From assembly GCF_001426745.1 (NCBI RefSeq), contig NZ_LMFI01000014.1:63404-127403 (forward strand): a stretch of 64,000 bases of DNA. Direction: 5' to 3'. The DNA comes from Nocardioides sp. Root140 (GTDB lineage Bacteria; Actinomycetota; Actinomycetes; Propionibacteriales; Nocardioidaceae). Both the position numbers and the translations under genes were made by a program. Shown here piece after piece: positions 15,403 through 23,851 of the stretch. The notes under the pieces are model-generated. The model was not told the DNA's origin. It did no database searches and saw nothing but the letters and a program-made list of their open reading frames with translations. The first letter of the stretch is position 1, and the number at the start of each line of letters is the position of its first letter.

Positions 15403-17119
15403 GGGTGCTCACCTCGGTGGTCGACGGGATGGCGTCGTACGCCGCGCGGGCCAGGTCGGCGGCGACCTCGCCGCCGTCCGCGATCTGCTCGAGCGCGGTG
15501 AGGGCGGGGGTCTCGACAAGGCGTCCGGCGACGATGCGGTGCAGGGCGGTGTGGGCCAGCAGCAGCTTGCGGTGGCCCAGCCCGACCACGATCTCGCGCT
15601 GCGCCTGCTCGAGCAGCAGGGTGGCCACCACGGTGTGGCACAGGTCGTCGACGTACGCCGCGATGCCGACCTGCTGGCTGTCGGCGTCGGCCGCGAGCAG
15701 CGCGTCACCACGGGCCTGCAAGGCCCGGAACCGCAGCGTCAGGTCGTCAGCCATCGGCTTGACGGCCGGCTCGTCGAGCGCGGCGAGGCGGTCGAGGTAG
15801 GTGCCGGTGACGACCTGGTGGCCCTGCTCCTTGCGCATGCAGCGGAGCACGTCGAGGGCGATGACGTTGGAGGAGCCCTCCCAGATCGAGCCGAGGTGGG
15901 CGTCGCGCACGAGGCGGGGGTTGACCCAGTCCTCGATGTAGCCGTTGCCGCCGCGGATCTCCATCGCCTCACCGGTCACGGTGCGGGCCCGCTTGCACAC
16001 GGTGTGCTTGGCCAGCGGGGTGAGGATGCGGATGAGTGCGGCGGCCCGCTCGTCGCCCGCGTCCGCGGCGTCGAGTCGCTCGGAGGCCTCGAGCACCAGG
16101 CCCAGCGAGGCCTCGGCGTCGAGCATCAGCGGCAGCAGGGTGGCCCGCATCAGCGGCTGGTCGAAGAGGGTCCTGCCGAAGACGACCCGCTGGCGGGTGT
16201 GGTCGATCGACTCGCGGACCGCGCGGCGCATCAGGGCGCTGGCGCGCATCGCGTTCGAGAGCCTGGAGACGTTGAGCATCTCGGCCATCTGGAGGAAGCC
16301 ACGGGTCAGGTCACCGACCGGGCGGGCGTAGGCACTTTCGAGAGAGACCTCGCCGCTGGCCATCGACCTGGTGCCGAGCTTGTCCTTGAGCCGCTCGATG
16401 CGGAAGGTGTTGCGGGTGCCGTCGGGACGGAACTTCGGCACCATGAACATGCCGACCCCGCGCGTGCCGGTCCCCTGCCCCGGGACCTGGGCGAGGGTCA
16501 GGATGACGTCGGCGGAGACGTTCGAGCAGAACCACTTGTGGCCGGTCAGGGTCCAGTGGTCGCCGTGGTCGGTGGCCACGGTCTCGGTCTGGCCGATGTC
16601 GGTGCCGGCCTGCTTCTCGGTCATGAACATGGCGCCGGTGGCGAGCGTGTCCATGTCGGTCGAGCTCAGCGCGTCGATCTCGTCGGCGAAGCTCTCCGGG
16701 TCGAAGAGCCGCAGCACCCGGGCCGCGGAGTCGGTCATCGAGACCGGGCAGGCCAGGCCGAACTCCGACTGCACGAACAGGTAGGACACGGCGTACTTCA
16801 CAAGGTGCGGGGTCCTCGTGGGCCACCCGAAGACCCCGGAGCGGTGTGACATCGCAGCCAGGCCGAAGGTCTCGAAGGCGATCTCGCTCATCCGCCGGTA
16901 CGCCGGGTGGTACTCCACCTCGTCGACGCGGGTGCCGTCGGCGGCGAACTGGCGCAGGGTCGGCGGGTTGCGGTCGGCGGTGGCGGCCAGCGCGTCGAGC
17001 TCGGTGCCGGCCAGCTCGCCGAGGTCGTCGAGGACGGTCTCGAGGCGGGCGCGGTCGTCGGCGGGCATGAGCGCGTCGAGCAGCGGGCGGAGGGCGGGGT
17101 CGCGGTCAGCGAGGTTCAT
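15395..17119 (-). CDS. AidB-like acyl-CoA dehydrogenase
   Basis: This 574-residue protein is longer than standard acyl-CoA dehydrogenases (about 380-400) because of an N-terminal extension and a C-terminal helical domain, as in AidB. Seen in order: AMFMTEKQAGTDIGQTE in the mid domain, HKWFCSNVSAD, the GNGYIEDWVNPRLVRDAHLGSIWEGSSNV flavin/substrate region near residue 385, and a long helical tail. AidB-type proteins bind FAD; in some organisms they bind DNA. In this operon, between an MHS transporter and a CoA-transferase, a catabolic dehydrogenase is more likely. ATG 17119 follows the transporter stop by 35 bp. Confidence 0.85.
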   Translation of the reverse strand: MNLADRDPALRPLLDALMPADDRARLETVLDDLGELAGTELDALAATADRNPPTLRQFAADGTRVDEVEYHPAYRRMSEIAFETFGLAAMSHRSGVFGWPTRTPHLVKYAVSYLFVQSEFGLACPVSMTDSAARVLRLFDPESFADEIDALSSTDMDTLATGAMFMTEKQAGTDIGQTETVATDHGDHWTLTGHKWFCSNVSADVILTLAQVPGQGTGTRGVGMFMVPKFRPDGTRNTFRIERLKDKLGTRSMASGEVSLESAYARPVGDLTRGFLQMAEMLNVSRLSNAMRASALMRRAVRESIDHTRQRVVFGRTLFDQPLMRATLLPLMLDAEASLGLVLEASERLDAADAGDERAAALIRILTPLAKHTVCKRARTVTGEAMEIRGGNGYIEDWVNPRLVRDAHLGSIWEGSSNVIALDVLRCMRKEQGHQVVTGTYLDRLAALDEPAVKPMADDLTLRFRALQARGDALLAADADSQQVGIAAYVDDLCHTVVATLLLEQAQREIVVGLGHRKLLLAHTALHRIVAGRLVETPALTALEQIADGGEVAADLARAAYDAIPSTTEVSTRA

Positions 17120-17154
17120 CGGGATGCCTTCTTCTGGGAAAGGGTGGTCGGCGG

Positions 17155-18498
17155 TCAGGCGGTGTGCGCGCCGGCGGTCACCGGCACCGGCGTACGACGC
17201 CAGGAGGTGCGGGCGATCAGGGCGAGCACGCAGACCACGGAGATGAGCACGTAGCCGAGGCCGAGGACGATCACGCTGATGATGGAGCCGGTCTCGTTGA
17301 GGAGGAACTGCGAGACCAGGGGCGCCGTACCGGCGAAGATCGTCGTGCAGAGCTGGTAGCTCACCGAGATGCCGGTGTAGCGGATCTCGGCCGGGAAGAC
17401 CTCGGACAGGATGCCGGCCAGCGCCGAGTAGTACATCGCGTGCGGGGCCGTGGCGAGGGCCATGCCGACGATGGCCCACATCATCGACCCGGTGTTGATC
17501 AGCACGAACATCAGCGGCAGCAGGACCAGCTCGGGCACCAGCATCAGCAGGATGGCTCGCTTGAGGTCGATCCTCGTGGCGAGTACGGCGCCGAAGGGCT
17601 GCACGAGCACCTGCACGACCAGCGAGATGGCCACGACGACCAGGAAGTCGGAGCGGTTGAAGTCCAGCTCGGTGGTGGCCCACGACAGCGCGAAGGTGGT
17701 CTTGACGTAGGTGACGGCCACACCCGCGGTGACGGCGCCGACGCCGAGGAGGACGATCCCCATGTGGTTGCGGAGCAGCTCCATGATGGGCATACGGGCC
17801 GTGCGCTTGCTGTCGAGGAGCTTGGTCATCTCGGGCGTCTCGCTGAGCCTGAGCCGGATGAACAGGCCCACGAAGACGAGCAGTGCCGAGAACAGGAACG
17901 GCAGGCGCCAGCCCCACGAGCCGAAGGCCTCGTCGGAGAGCTGGGTGACGGCCAGGAAGGCCAGGGTGGCCAACAGGTTGCCGACCGGCGAGCCCTGCTG
18001 CGCGAAGGCGCCGTACAGGATCTTCTTGCCGGGCGGTGCGTACTCCGTGGCGATCAGGACCGCTCCGCCCCACTCGCCACCGACCGCGACGCCCTGGAGC
18101 ATGCGCAGCAGGACAAGCAGGATCGGGGCGGCCACGCCGATGGCGCCGTAGCTGGGCAGGAAACCGATCGCCAGGGTGGCGAAGCCCATGATCATCAGGG
18201 TCGCGATCAGCGACTTCTTGCGGCCGTACCTGTCCCCGAAGTGGCCGAAGACGACGCCACCGAGCGGGCGGGCCAGGAAGCCCACCCAGAAGGTGCCGAA
18301 GGCCGCGAGCGTGCCGACGGCCGACGAGGTGTTCGGGAAGAACACGTCACCGAGCACGAGCGCAGCGGCCGAGCCGTAGATGTAGAAGTCGAACCATTCG
18401 ACGGTGGTGCCGACGAAGGCGGCGATGCCGGCCTTGCGAGCGCCGGCTCGCTGGGCGCGGTCGTCGTGGTCGACGCTCGCTGTCGTGCTCGATGCCAT
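17155..18498 (-). CDS. MFS transporter, metabolite:H+ symporter (MHS) type
   Basis: This 447-residue protein has 12 predicted TM helices with the MHS signature: VGTTVEWFDFYIYGSAAAL near residue 30, GHFGDRYGRKKSL as the loop 2-3 motif, and GVAVGGEWGGAVLIATEY. Relatives (KgtP, ShiA, PcaT-like) import dicarboxylates or related organic acids with protons. As first gene of the operon with AidB-like dehydrogenase and CoA-transferase it probably takes up the pathway acid. A palindrome upstream and the adjacent LysR gene suggest substrate-induced control. Confidence 0.9.
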   Translation of the reverse strand: MASSTTASVDHDDRAQRAGARKAGIAAFVGTTVEWFDFYIYGSAAALVLGDVFFPNTSSAVGTLAAFGTFWVGFLARPLGGVVFGHFGDRYGRKKSLIATLMIMGFATLAIGFLPSYGAIGVAAPILLVLLRMLQGVAVGGEWGGAVLIATEYAPPGKKILYGAFAQQGSPVGNLLATLAFLAVTQLSDEAFGSWGWRLPFLFSALLVFVGLFIRLRLSETPEMTKLLDSKRTARMPIMELLRNHMGIVLLGVGAVTAGVAVTYVKTTFALSWATTELDFNRSDFLVVVAISLVVQVLVQPFGAVLATRIDLKRAILLMLVPELVLLPLMFVLINTGSMMWAIVGMALATAPHAMYYSALAGILSEVFPAEIRYTGISVSYQLCTTIFAGTAPLVSQFLLNETGSIISVIVLGLGYVLISVVCVLALIARTSWRRTPVPVTAGAHTA

Positions 18499-18563
18499 GA
18501 GGAGCTCCTCGTTGCGGGGGCGGTCACGTGGGGCTACCTACGATGGCGATGAAATTGATACGC

Positions 18564-18582
18564 GTCCAACACTAAATTGGAC
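18564..18582. promoter_or_regulatory. Candidate LysR site upstream of the transporter operon
   Basis: Perfect arms GTCCAA and TTGGAC flank a 7-bp AT-rich spacer, 66-84 bp upstream of the MFS start. Position matches the recognition site of LysR-type activators. A second palindrome, GACGGA-T-TCCGTC, lies at 18592-18604 immediately after the LysR stop codon. Confidence 0.5.
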
Positions 18583-18604
18583 ACTTGGTATGACGGATTC
18601 CGTC

Positions 18605-19495
18605 TTACCCAACGGTAGGCAGAACCTCTTCCGCCACCCGCAGCACCTCCCGCAGGGCACCGGAGTTGTTGCTGGCCCGCCAGGCCAACGCGATCGGCAG
18701 GGCGGCCGACTTCTTGCGCAACGGCCGGAAGGCCACGTGCTCGAGCTGGATGTGCTGCGAGGAGCCCACCACCAACGCCACGCCAACACCGGCGCCGACC
18801 AAGGTCAGCAGGTTGTAGGCGTCGGGCGCCTCCTGGGCCACCATCGGCGTGAAGCCGGCGTCAAGGCACAGCCGCGTCGTGGCGTCATGGATCGCCGAGC
18901 CGTGCGAAGCCGGGAAGGTCACGAACGGCTCGGTGGCGAGGGCGTTGAGGTCGACGGTCTTGCGGCGGGCGAGCGGATGCGCCTTCGGGAGCGCGACGAC
19001 GATCTCCTCGTTGCTGATCACCCGCATCTCCAGGTCGGGCCTGGTCGTCAGGGCGACGAAGCCGAGGTCGAGGTCGCCCGACGCGATCTGGCCGAGCGCC
19101 TCCCCGGAGTAGATCTGGCTTCTCAGCACCAGCTGGATGCCGGGCAGCTGGGCGTTCACCTCCTGCGCGAGGCGCGGCAACGCGTCATAGCTGCTGGCGC
19201 CGGCGAAGCCGATGCTCACGCGTCCGACCTCGCCGAGTGACGACGCCCGCACGGCGCGACGCGCGACCGCCGCGGCGGCCAGGACGTCGCGAGCGGGGCC
19301 CAGCAGTGACTCCCCCGCCGGGGTGAGCCGGACGGTGCGCGTGCTGCGTTCGAACAGGGTCGCGCCGAGGTCGCGCTCGAGCAGGCGGATCTGCTGGCTC
19401 AGCGGTGGCTGCGCCATGTGCAGTCGTGCCGCGGCCCGACCGAAGTGGAGTTCCTCGGCGACCGCGACGAACCCCTCGAGATGACGTAGCTCCAT
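18605..19495 (-). CDS. LysR-family transcriptional regulator
   Basis: This 296-residue LTTR has an N-terminal HTH (ELRHLEGFVAVAEELHFGRAAARLHMAQPPLSQQIRLLE read in parts) and an effector-binding domain from about residue 90. It lies directly upstream of the MHS transporter operon on the same strand, 106 bp apart, and is the obvious candidate regulator of that operon. ATG 19495 is preferred to GTG 19501 because GAGG sits 8 nt before it. The effector is probably the transported acid or a CoA intermediate. Confidence 0.9.
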   Translation of the reverse strand: MELRHLEGFVAVAEELHFGRAAARLHMAQPPLSQQIRLLERDLGATLFERSTRTVRLTPAGESLLGPARDVLAAAAVARRAVRASSLGEVGRVSIGFAGASSYDALPRLAQEVNAQLPGIQLVLRSQIYSGEALGQIASGDLDLGFVALTTRPDLEMRVISNEEIVVALPKAHPLARRKTVDLNALATEPFVTFPASHGSAIHDATTRLCLDAGFTPMVAQEAPDAYNLLTLVGAGVGVALVVGSSQHIQLEHVAFRPLRKKSAALPIALAWRASNNSGALREVLRVAEEVLPTVG

Positions 19496-19536
19496 GGGCA
19501 CAGCCTCGCAGAAGGGCCTCCTGCCCGGGCTTCGCC

Positions 19537-21339
19537 CTACCCGCCGCCGGGCAGGGGCAGGACCGCGTGAACCCTGCCTCCCGAGGGCCCCGGACCGGCC
19601 GTGACCGTGCCGCCCAGCTCGGCGGCCCGCTCGCGCATGGACGCCATGCCCACCCCCGGTGTCCAGGCGCAGGCCCGGTCTGCGGCAAGGCCTTCGCCGA
19701 GGACGTCGATCTCCAGCTGCCGACCGTCCGAGGCCAGACGCACGTGGGCGCGGTGGTGGCCGCTGTGGCGGGCCACGTTGGTCAGGGCTTCCGCGACGAT
19801 GCGGTACGCCGCCACCTCGACGGCAGCCGACAGCGGAGGGAGCCCGGCCGCCTCGATCCTCACCTGGACCGGTCCGCCCTCGGGAGTGCGCATTGCGGTG
19901 GCCGCCTGCCGCAGGGCACCGACCAGGCCGAGCTCGTCGAGCGCGGGAGGCCGCATGGCGTACACCAATTGACGGATCTCCGTGATCGCCGCGACCGTCT
20001 CGGTCCGCAGGGTGGTGAGCAGCTCCTCGGCCCGGTCGGGTTGGGACCGCAACGTGTTGCGCACGGCGTCCGAGGTGAACGCGATCCCGGAGAGCCGCGG
20101 GCCCAGGCCGTCGTGGAGGTCACGGCGCAGCCTCCGTCGCTCCTCTGCGAGGGCGGTGACCGTGCCCTCCCGCGAGAGCCGCAGCTCGTCGGCCAGCGCC
20201 CGCACGTGCAACGTCTGCGACAGCAGTGCCGCAACCAGCTCGAGGACGTGCGCGTCACCGCGACCCAGGGCCAGGTCTCCGGGGCGCAGACCGACGGCCA
20301 GCACCGCAGTGCTCCCACTGAACGCGAGGGGCAAGGCGTGCACGTGGGTGACCGGCGTACCCGAGACCGCGACGTCGACGCCGTCCACCCGGATCGCGGC
20401 GTACGGCAACACCATCGCCTCGCGCACGGCCTGCAGCGCCACCACCGGATCGTCGCCCAGACGGCCGGCGACCTGCGACGCGGCGTCCAACGGGTCCGGC
20501 CGGCGACCGAAGAGCAGCTCGTCCACGACGCCGCGCAGGACCACCTGCAGTGGATGGACGGTCAACGCAGCGAGGGCGCCGATGACACCGAGCACTCCCG
20601 GGGACGGGGACGAAGGCAGGCCCGGGCCACCGAGGAGGTCGAGGAACGACACCGTGCCGACGAACACGCACAGGTAGCAGACCACCGCGACCGCGACGAC
20701 GGCCACCCGGACCACGAGGGCACGCACGTCCATGAACTCCGGCCGGGCGACACCGACGTACATCGCCGGCGCGACGATGGCCCACAGAGCCACGCCGACG
20801 GCCACCACGACGTCGCTCGCGGAGCCTTGGCCGCCGTCGGCGGTGAAGACGAGGACGCCGCACCCGAGACCCGCGACGCCCAGCGCGAGCGCCATCCACA
20901 CCAGGGGGCGTCGCGCGGCCGCGTCCGCACGCTCGATGCGCCACCACGTGTGCGCGATCAGGATGCAGCCGGCGGTGAACTCCAGGACGCCCTGCGCGTC
21001 GGACGCCCCGGGCTGGACCGTGATCAGGAGCCCTGCGCCCGCCACTCCCACGAGTGCGGCGAAGTCGACCGGGTGACGCCACTCGACCCGGGGATAGGTG
21101 ATGATCGCCAAGGGCAGCAACAGCCCTGCGGCCGCCGCGAAAAGGAGCTCGGCCAGCTGCTCTGCGGGACGGGCGTCTCCGGTGCCGGAGACGAGCGTGG
21201 CCGCGGCCAACGTCACGCCACCGAGCACGAGGAGGCCCGCGGCGAGTCTGCTGCGCCGGGTGGCGAGGAGCGCCAGACCACTGCCCACGCAGCTGACTGC
21301 CGTCACGACCAGCGCGACCAGGACGGGGTACACCGTCAC
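19537..21339 (-). CDS. Sensor histidine kinase, NarX/DesK (HisKA_3) type
   Basis: This 600-residue kinase has several N-terminal TM helices (about residues 1-260, no extracytoplasmic loop of size), a GAF-like region, then HisKA_3 with the phosphorylated His in RRDLHDGLGPRLSG, and an HATPase domain with EALTNVARHSG as N-box and a late GVGMASMRERAAELGG. GTG 21339 overlaps the response regulator stop (GTGA). It is the partner of the adjacent NarL-type regulator. The multi-TM sensor suggests detection of a membrane or intracellular signal; the ligand is unknown. Confidence 0.9.
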   Translation of the reverse strand: MTVYPVLVALVVTAVSCVGSGLALLATRRSRLAAGLLVLGGVTLAAATLVSGTGDARPAEQLAELLFAAAAGLLLPLAIITYPRVEWRHPVDFAALVGVAGAGLLITVQPGASDAQGVLEFTAGCILIAHTWWRIERADAAARRPLVWMALALGVAGLGCGVLVFTADGGQGSASDVVVAVGVALWAIVAPAMYVGVARPEFMDVRALVVRVAVVAVAVVCYLCVFVGTVSFLDLLGGPGLPSSPSPGVLGVIGALAALTVHPLQVVLRGVVDELLFGRRPDPLDAASQVAGRLGDDPVVALQAVREAMVLPYAAIRVDGVDVAVSGTPVTHVHALPLAFSGSTAVLAVGLRPGDLALGRGDAHVLELVAALLSQTLHVRALADELRLSREGTVTALAEERRRLRRDLHDGLGPRLSGIAFTSDAVRNTLRSQPDRAEELLTTLRTETVAAITEIRQLVYAMRPPALDELGLVGALRQAATAMRTPEGGPVQVRIEAAGLPPLSAAVEVAAYRIVAEALTNVARHSGHHRAHVRLASDGRQLEIDVLGEGLAADRACAWTPGVGMASMRERAAELGGTVTAGPGPSGGRVHAVLPLPGGG

Positions 21340-22004
21340 GTGCGGCCCATGCCTTCCTCCCGGGCGCGGATGATCGCCGCGGCACGGTCGGCCACCTGGA
21401 GCTTGGCGAAGATGGTGGTCAGGTGGTTGCTGACCGTCTTGGGCGAGAGGAACAGCTCCCGGGCGATCACCGCCGTACGGCGCCCCGCGGCGAGCCGGTC
21501 GAGGATCTCGCGCTCCCGGGCGGTCAGCTCGGGGAACGCCGCCTCCCCGGATGCCCCCGCCATCGACCCGGGCGACGGTGCCGCGAAGAAGTCGAGCACC
21601 CTTCCGGCCACCCCGGGCCCGAAGATGACCTGACCCCCGACGACGGCGCGGATCGCGGCAAGGATCTCCTCCTGCTCCGCACCCTTGAGCAGGTAGCCAC
21701 GGGCACCGGCACGCATCGCGGTGAGCACGGTCGCGTCGTCGTCGTACATCGTCAGCACCAGGACCGCCGTCCCGGGAACCGTCTCGTGCAGCCGGGCGGT
21801 GGCCGCGACGCCGTCGAGCCCCGGCATCCGCACGTCCATGAGCACGACGTCGGGCCGCAGCAGCTGCACCTCTCGCACGGCGGCCTCCCCGTCGGCGGCC
21901 TCGGCGACCACCTCGAACCCGGGGCTGGTCTCCAGCAGCGCACGCAACCCGCCCCGCACCACGGGGTGGTCGTCGGCGATCACCACGCGCAGCGTGTCCA
22001 CCAC
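21336..22004 (-). CDS. Response regulator, NarL/FixJ type
   Basis: This 222-residue two-domain regulator has a receiver domain with acidic pocket D11/D12, phospho-acceptor D57 (VVLMDVRMPG) and K near 107 (YLLKGA). A LuxR-type HTH follows (LTAREREILDRLAAGR ... LSPKTVSNHLTTIFAKL). It is transcribed first and overlaps the kinase gene by 4 bp. Two consecutive GTG codons are possible starts. Target genes are unknown; the divergent small membrane-protein operon at 22184 is a candidate by proximity. Confidence 0.92.
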   Translation of the reverse strand: MVDTLRVVIADDHPVVRGGLRALLETSPGFEVVAEAADGEAAVREVQLLRPDVVLMDVRMPGLDGVAATARLHETVPGTAVLVLTMYDDDATVLTAMRAGARGYLLKGAEQEEILAAIRAVVGGQVIFGPGVAGRVLDFFAAPSPGSMAGASGEAAFPELTAREREILDRLAAGRRTAVIARELFLSPKTVSNHLTTIFAKLQVADRAAAIIRAREEGMGRT

Positions 22005-22183
22005 CCCATGATGGACGCACCGGGGACCGGGCGCATGGGTAATCCTTCCCTCCTTCGCACCAGGCGGGCCCGAGAAGGTGGAAGATGTCGGGAAGGGACG
22101 CCCTGTCGCCGGGAAGCCCGGTGGGACGAGCGTGGTGCCAACCAGCCGGCAACCCGCCGGCCAGCCTCCCCAGGAGCCAGCAG

Positions 22184-22573
22184 ATGTCCATCAAATCCAC
22201 CCGCCAGAGAGTCGGCCTCGTGCTCGCCGGACTCCTCAGCGTCGTCAGCATTCCCAGCGCGTTCACCCCTACGCCCGACGGCGAGACCGGTCCGCCGTAC
22301 GTCGTGCTCCTGCTCGGCACCGTGCTCGGCATCATCGGACTCGTCGCGGTGATCGTCGCCTGGCGCTCGGACAGCCCGGCGGCGCTTCGCGTCGCTTCGG
22401 GCGCGCTGATCGTCAACGCCCTCACGTCACTTCCCGCGTTCTTCGTCGACGTCCCGTCGTGGTTGAAGCTGCTGGTCGCGCTCAACGTGCTGGTGACCAC
22501 CGCCGCAATCGTCCTGATGCTCTCCGGCGTGCGGCGTCCCGTCGCCCACGTGGACGTCGAGGTGCCCTCATGA
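22184..22573 (+). CDS. Small four-helix membrane protein, unknown function
   Basis: This 129-residue protein has four hydrophobic helices (about residues 10-28, 41-60, 68-84, 94-113) and a polar C-terminus. No family was recognised. ATG 22184 has AGGAG eight bases upstream, which decides the start. Its stop overlaps the next gene (ATGA). Divergent from the two-component system, it may be a target of that system. Confidence 0.7.
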   Translation: MSIKSTRQRVGLVLAGLLSVVSIPSAFTPTPDGETGPPYVVLLLGTVLGIIGLVAVIVAWRSDSPAALRVASGALIVNALTSLPAFFVDVPSWLKLLVALNVLVTTAAIVLMLSGVRRPVAHVDVEVPS

Positions 22574-22866
22574 TCGCCGCAGTCGCCATCCTCGTCGCCT
22601 TCCCGGCGGGCTACTTCCTGCGCTCCACGCTGGCCGCCAACACGACGTACGCCGTCGCGTACCTGTGGGCGTTCACGTTCCAGACGCTGTACCTGATGCT
22701 GGACTCACTGGACGGTGGTGCGGACCCGGCCTTCACCACCGACGAGTTCCCGCTCAGCTACGGCCTCGTCGCGCTCGCGATCTTCGCCGTCGGGTTCGGC
22801 CTCGTGCGGCTCGGTGTCGTCCTGCGGCACCGGCGTACGTCGACCGTCCTGGCCGGCCGAGCCTAG
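22570..22866 (+). CDS. Small membrane protein, unknown function
   Basis: This 98-residue protein has three hydrophobic helices (about residues 2-18, 25-44, 66-85). It overlaps the preceding membrane-protein gene by 4 bp and is probably its partner. Its stop overlaps the convergent gene at 22863 by 4 bp. No recognised domain. Confidence 0.65.
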   Translation: MIAAVAILVAFPAGYFLRSTLAANTTYAVAYLWAFTFQTLYLMLDSLDGGADPAFTTDEFPLSYGLVALAIFAVGFGLVRLGVVLRHRRTSTVLAGRA

Positions 22867-23255
22867 GGCAGTCGCAACCAGGAGTCGAGGGTGTCGAGCC
22901 ACTCGGCCAGCGTCGGCACGACACCGTCACCGAACGCGGTGTCGTAGCCGGCGTACCCCATGCCGACCATGACCAGCGAGGCCAGGGCGAGGAACAGGCC
23001 GGCCGGCACGAGTGCCCGGCCGGCGACGTTCGCCCGACTGGTCGCGGCCATGCCGAACAGGACGAAGACCAGCGCCACCACACCGGCGATGACCGAGACC
23101 GCGCGAACCGCCGTGAAAGGTGCGGTGAAGATCGCGACCAGGCCGGCAAGGAACGCCAGCTCCGCGGCCGCGGACGTGCGGACCCCTCGGTCCGGTGATG
23201 CATCGAACAGGCCGTTCAGCCCGTCCTCCCCAGGTGCTGCCCCCATTGTCGTCAT
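22863..23255 (-). CDS. DUF4190-like small membrane protein
   Basis: This 130-residue protein has a short polar N-terminus and three TM helices (about residues 32-50, 55-72, 82-100), with a polar tail ending in LDSWLRLP. The layout resembles small DUF4190-type actinobacterial proteins, but the match is loose. It is convergent with the preceding gene, overlapping by 4 bp. Confidence 0.6.
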   Translation of the reverse strand: MTTMGAAPGEDGLNGLFDASPDRGVRTSAAAELAFLAGLVAIFTAPFTAVRAVSVIAGVVALVFVLFGMAATSRANVAGRALVPAGLFLALASLVMVGMGYAGYDTAFGDGVVPTLAEWLDTLDSWLRLP

Positions 23256-23354
23256 GCTCCAATTCTAGGAGCGGGTACGACGCAACACCGACCGCCACTC
23301 AGGCGCATTCACGACGAGTTTCACGCCGCGTTTCCGACCGGCCGAGTGGGGCGA

Positions 23355-23792
23355 TCAGTCGAGCGACTTCCGGAAGTGCACGTCGGCCGATCCGGCCGTC
23401 GGAATGCCCTCGGTGCGGGCGAACTCGACGTACCCGCGGCTCTCGTAGAAGCCCGGCGCCTGGAAGGTGAACGACGAGACCAGCATCTGCACGCAGCCGC
23501 GGTCACGGGCGACCTGCTCGGCCTCGTCGAGGAGACGACCACCCCACCCGTCGCGACGTACGTCGTCACGGACCCACGTCATGCCGATGCCGGCGGCGGT
23601 GCCCCAGGTCCAGCCACTGACACCCGCAGCCAGCTCGCCGTCCGCGTCCTTGACGGCCACCGTGAACTCCTCCGCGTCGGGGACTCCCGGGGTGGCCGCG
23701 CGGTTGAACTCGGTCAGGCCCGCGTCGAGCCGCTCGTCGAGGGAACCGTCGGCGCCGCCTCTGTGCAGGGTGAACGTGGCTGGATCAGTCAT
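23355..23792 (-). CDS. GNAT-family N-acetyltransferase
   Basis: This 145-residue protein has the GNAT core: a strand pair with GTAAGIGMTWVRDDVRRDGWGGRLLDEAEQVARDRGC. The acetyl-CoA pyrophosphate-binding loop reads R-R-D-G-W-G-G near residue 80. The late FYESRGYVE motif is also typical. The acceptor is unknown. It is divergent from the second A/B cassette; a GGGTAC hexamer occurs upstream but without a matching -35 element. Confidence 0.85.
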   Translation of the reverse strand: MTDPATFTLHRGGADGSLDERLDAGLTEFNRAATPGVPDAEEFTVAVKDADGELAAGVSGWTWGTAAGIGMTWVRDDVRRDGWGGRLLDEAEQVARDRGCVQMLVSSFTFQAPGFYESRGYVEFARTEGIPTAGSADVHFRKSLD

Positions 23793-23814
23793 GGACCCGA
23801 GTCTGCCGTACCCC

Positions 23815-23823
23815 CCGTTTGCG
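23815..23823 (+). promoter_or_regulatory. Conserved upstream block of cassette copy 2
   Basis: CCGTTTGCG lies 37 bp before the GTG start of gene A copy 2, in the same position as in copy 1 (4534-4542). The leaders of both copies also end with a purine-rich stretch and TCCGTG. Confidence 0.4.
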
Positions 23824-23851
23824 GTGGTGCGCGCTCGGGAAAGAACAGTCC

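Noticed and set aside
15395..18073. 892-codon frame as a fused transporter-dehydrogenase protein
   Set aside because: The first part is out-of-frame sequence of the MFS gene; the dehydrogenase begins at ATG 17119.
22005..22183. Possible riboswitch or structured leader before the small membrane-protein operon
   Set aside because: Several short GC-rich hairpins can be drawn, but none matches a riboswitch class I recognise.
19537..22500. Continuous 987-codon minus-strand frame
   Set aside because: Only the last 600 codons are the histidine kinase; the upstream part is a different frame of the response regulator gene. The GTGA overlap at 21336-21339 fixes the kinase start.
23808..23813. GGGTAC upstream of the GNAT acetyltransferase as another stress promoter
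   Set aside because: No GNNT element occurs 14-16 nt upstream, unlike the six accepted cases.
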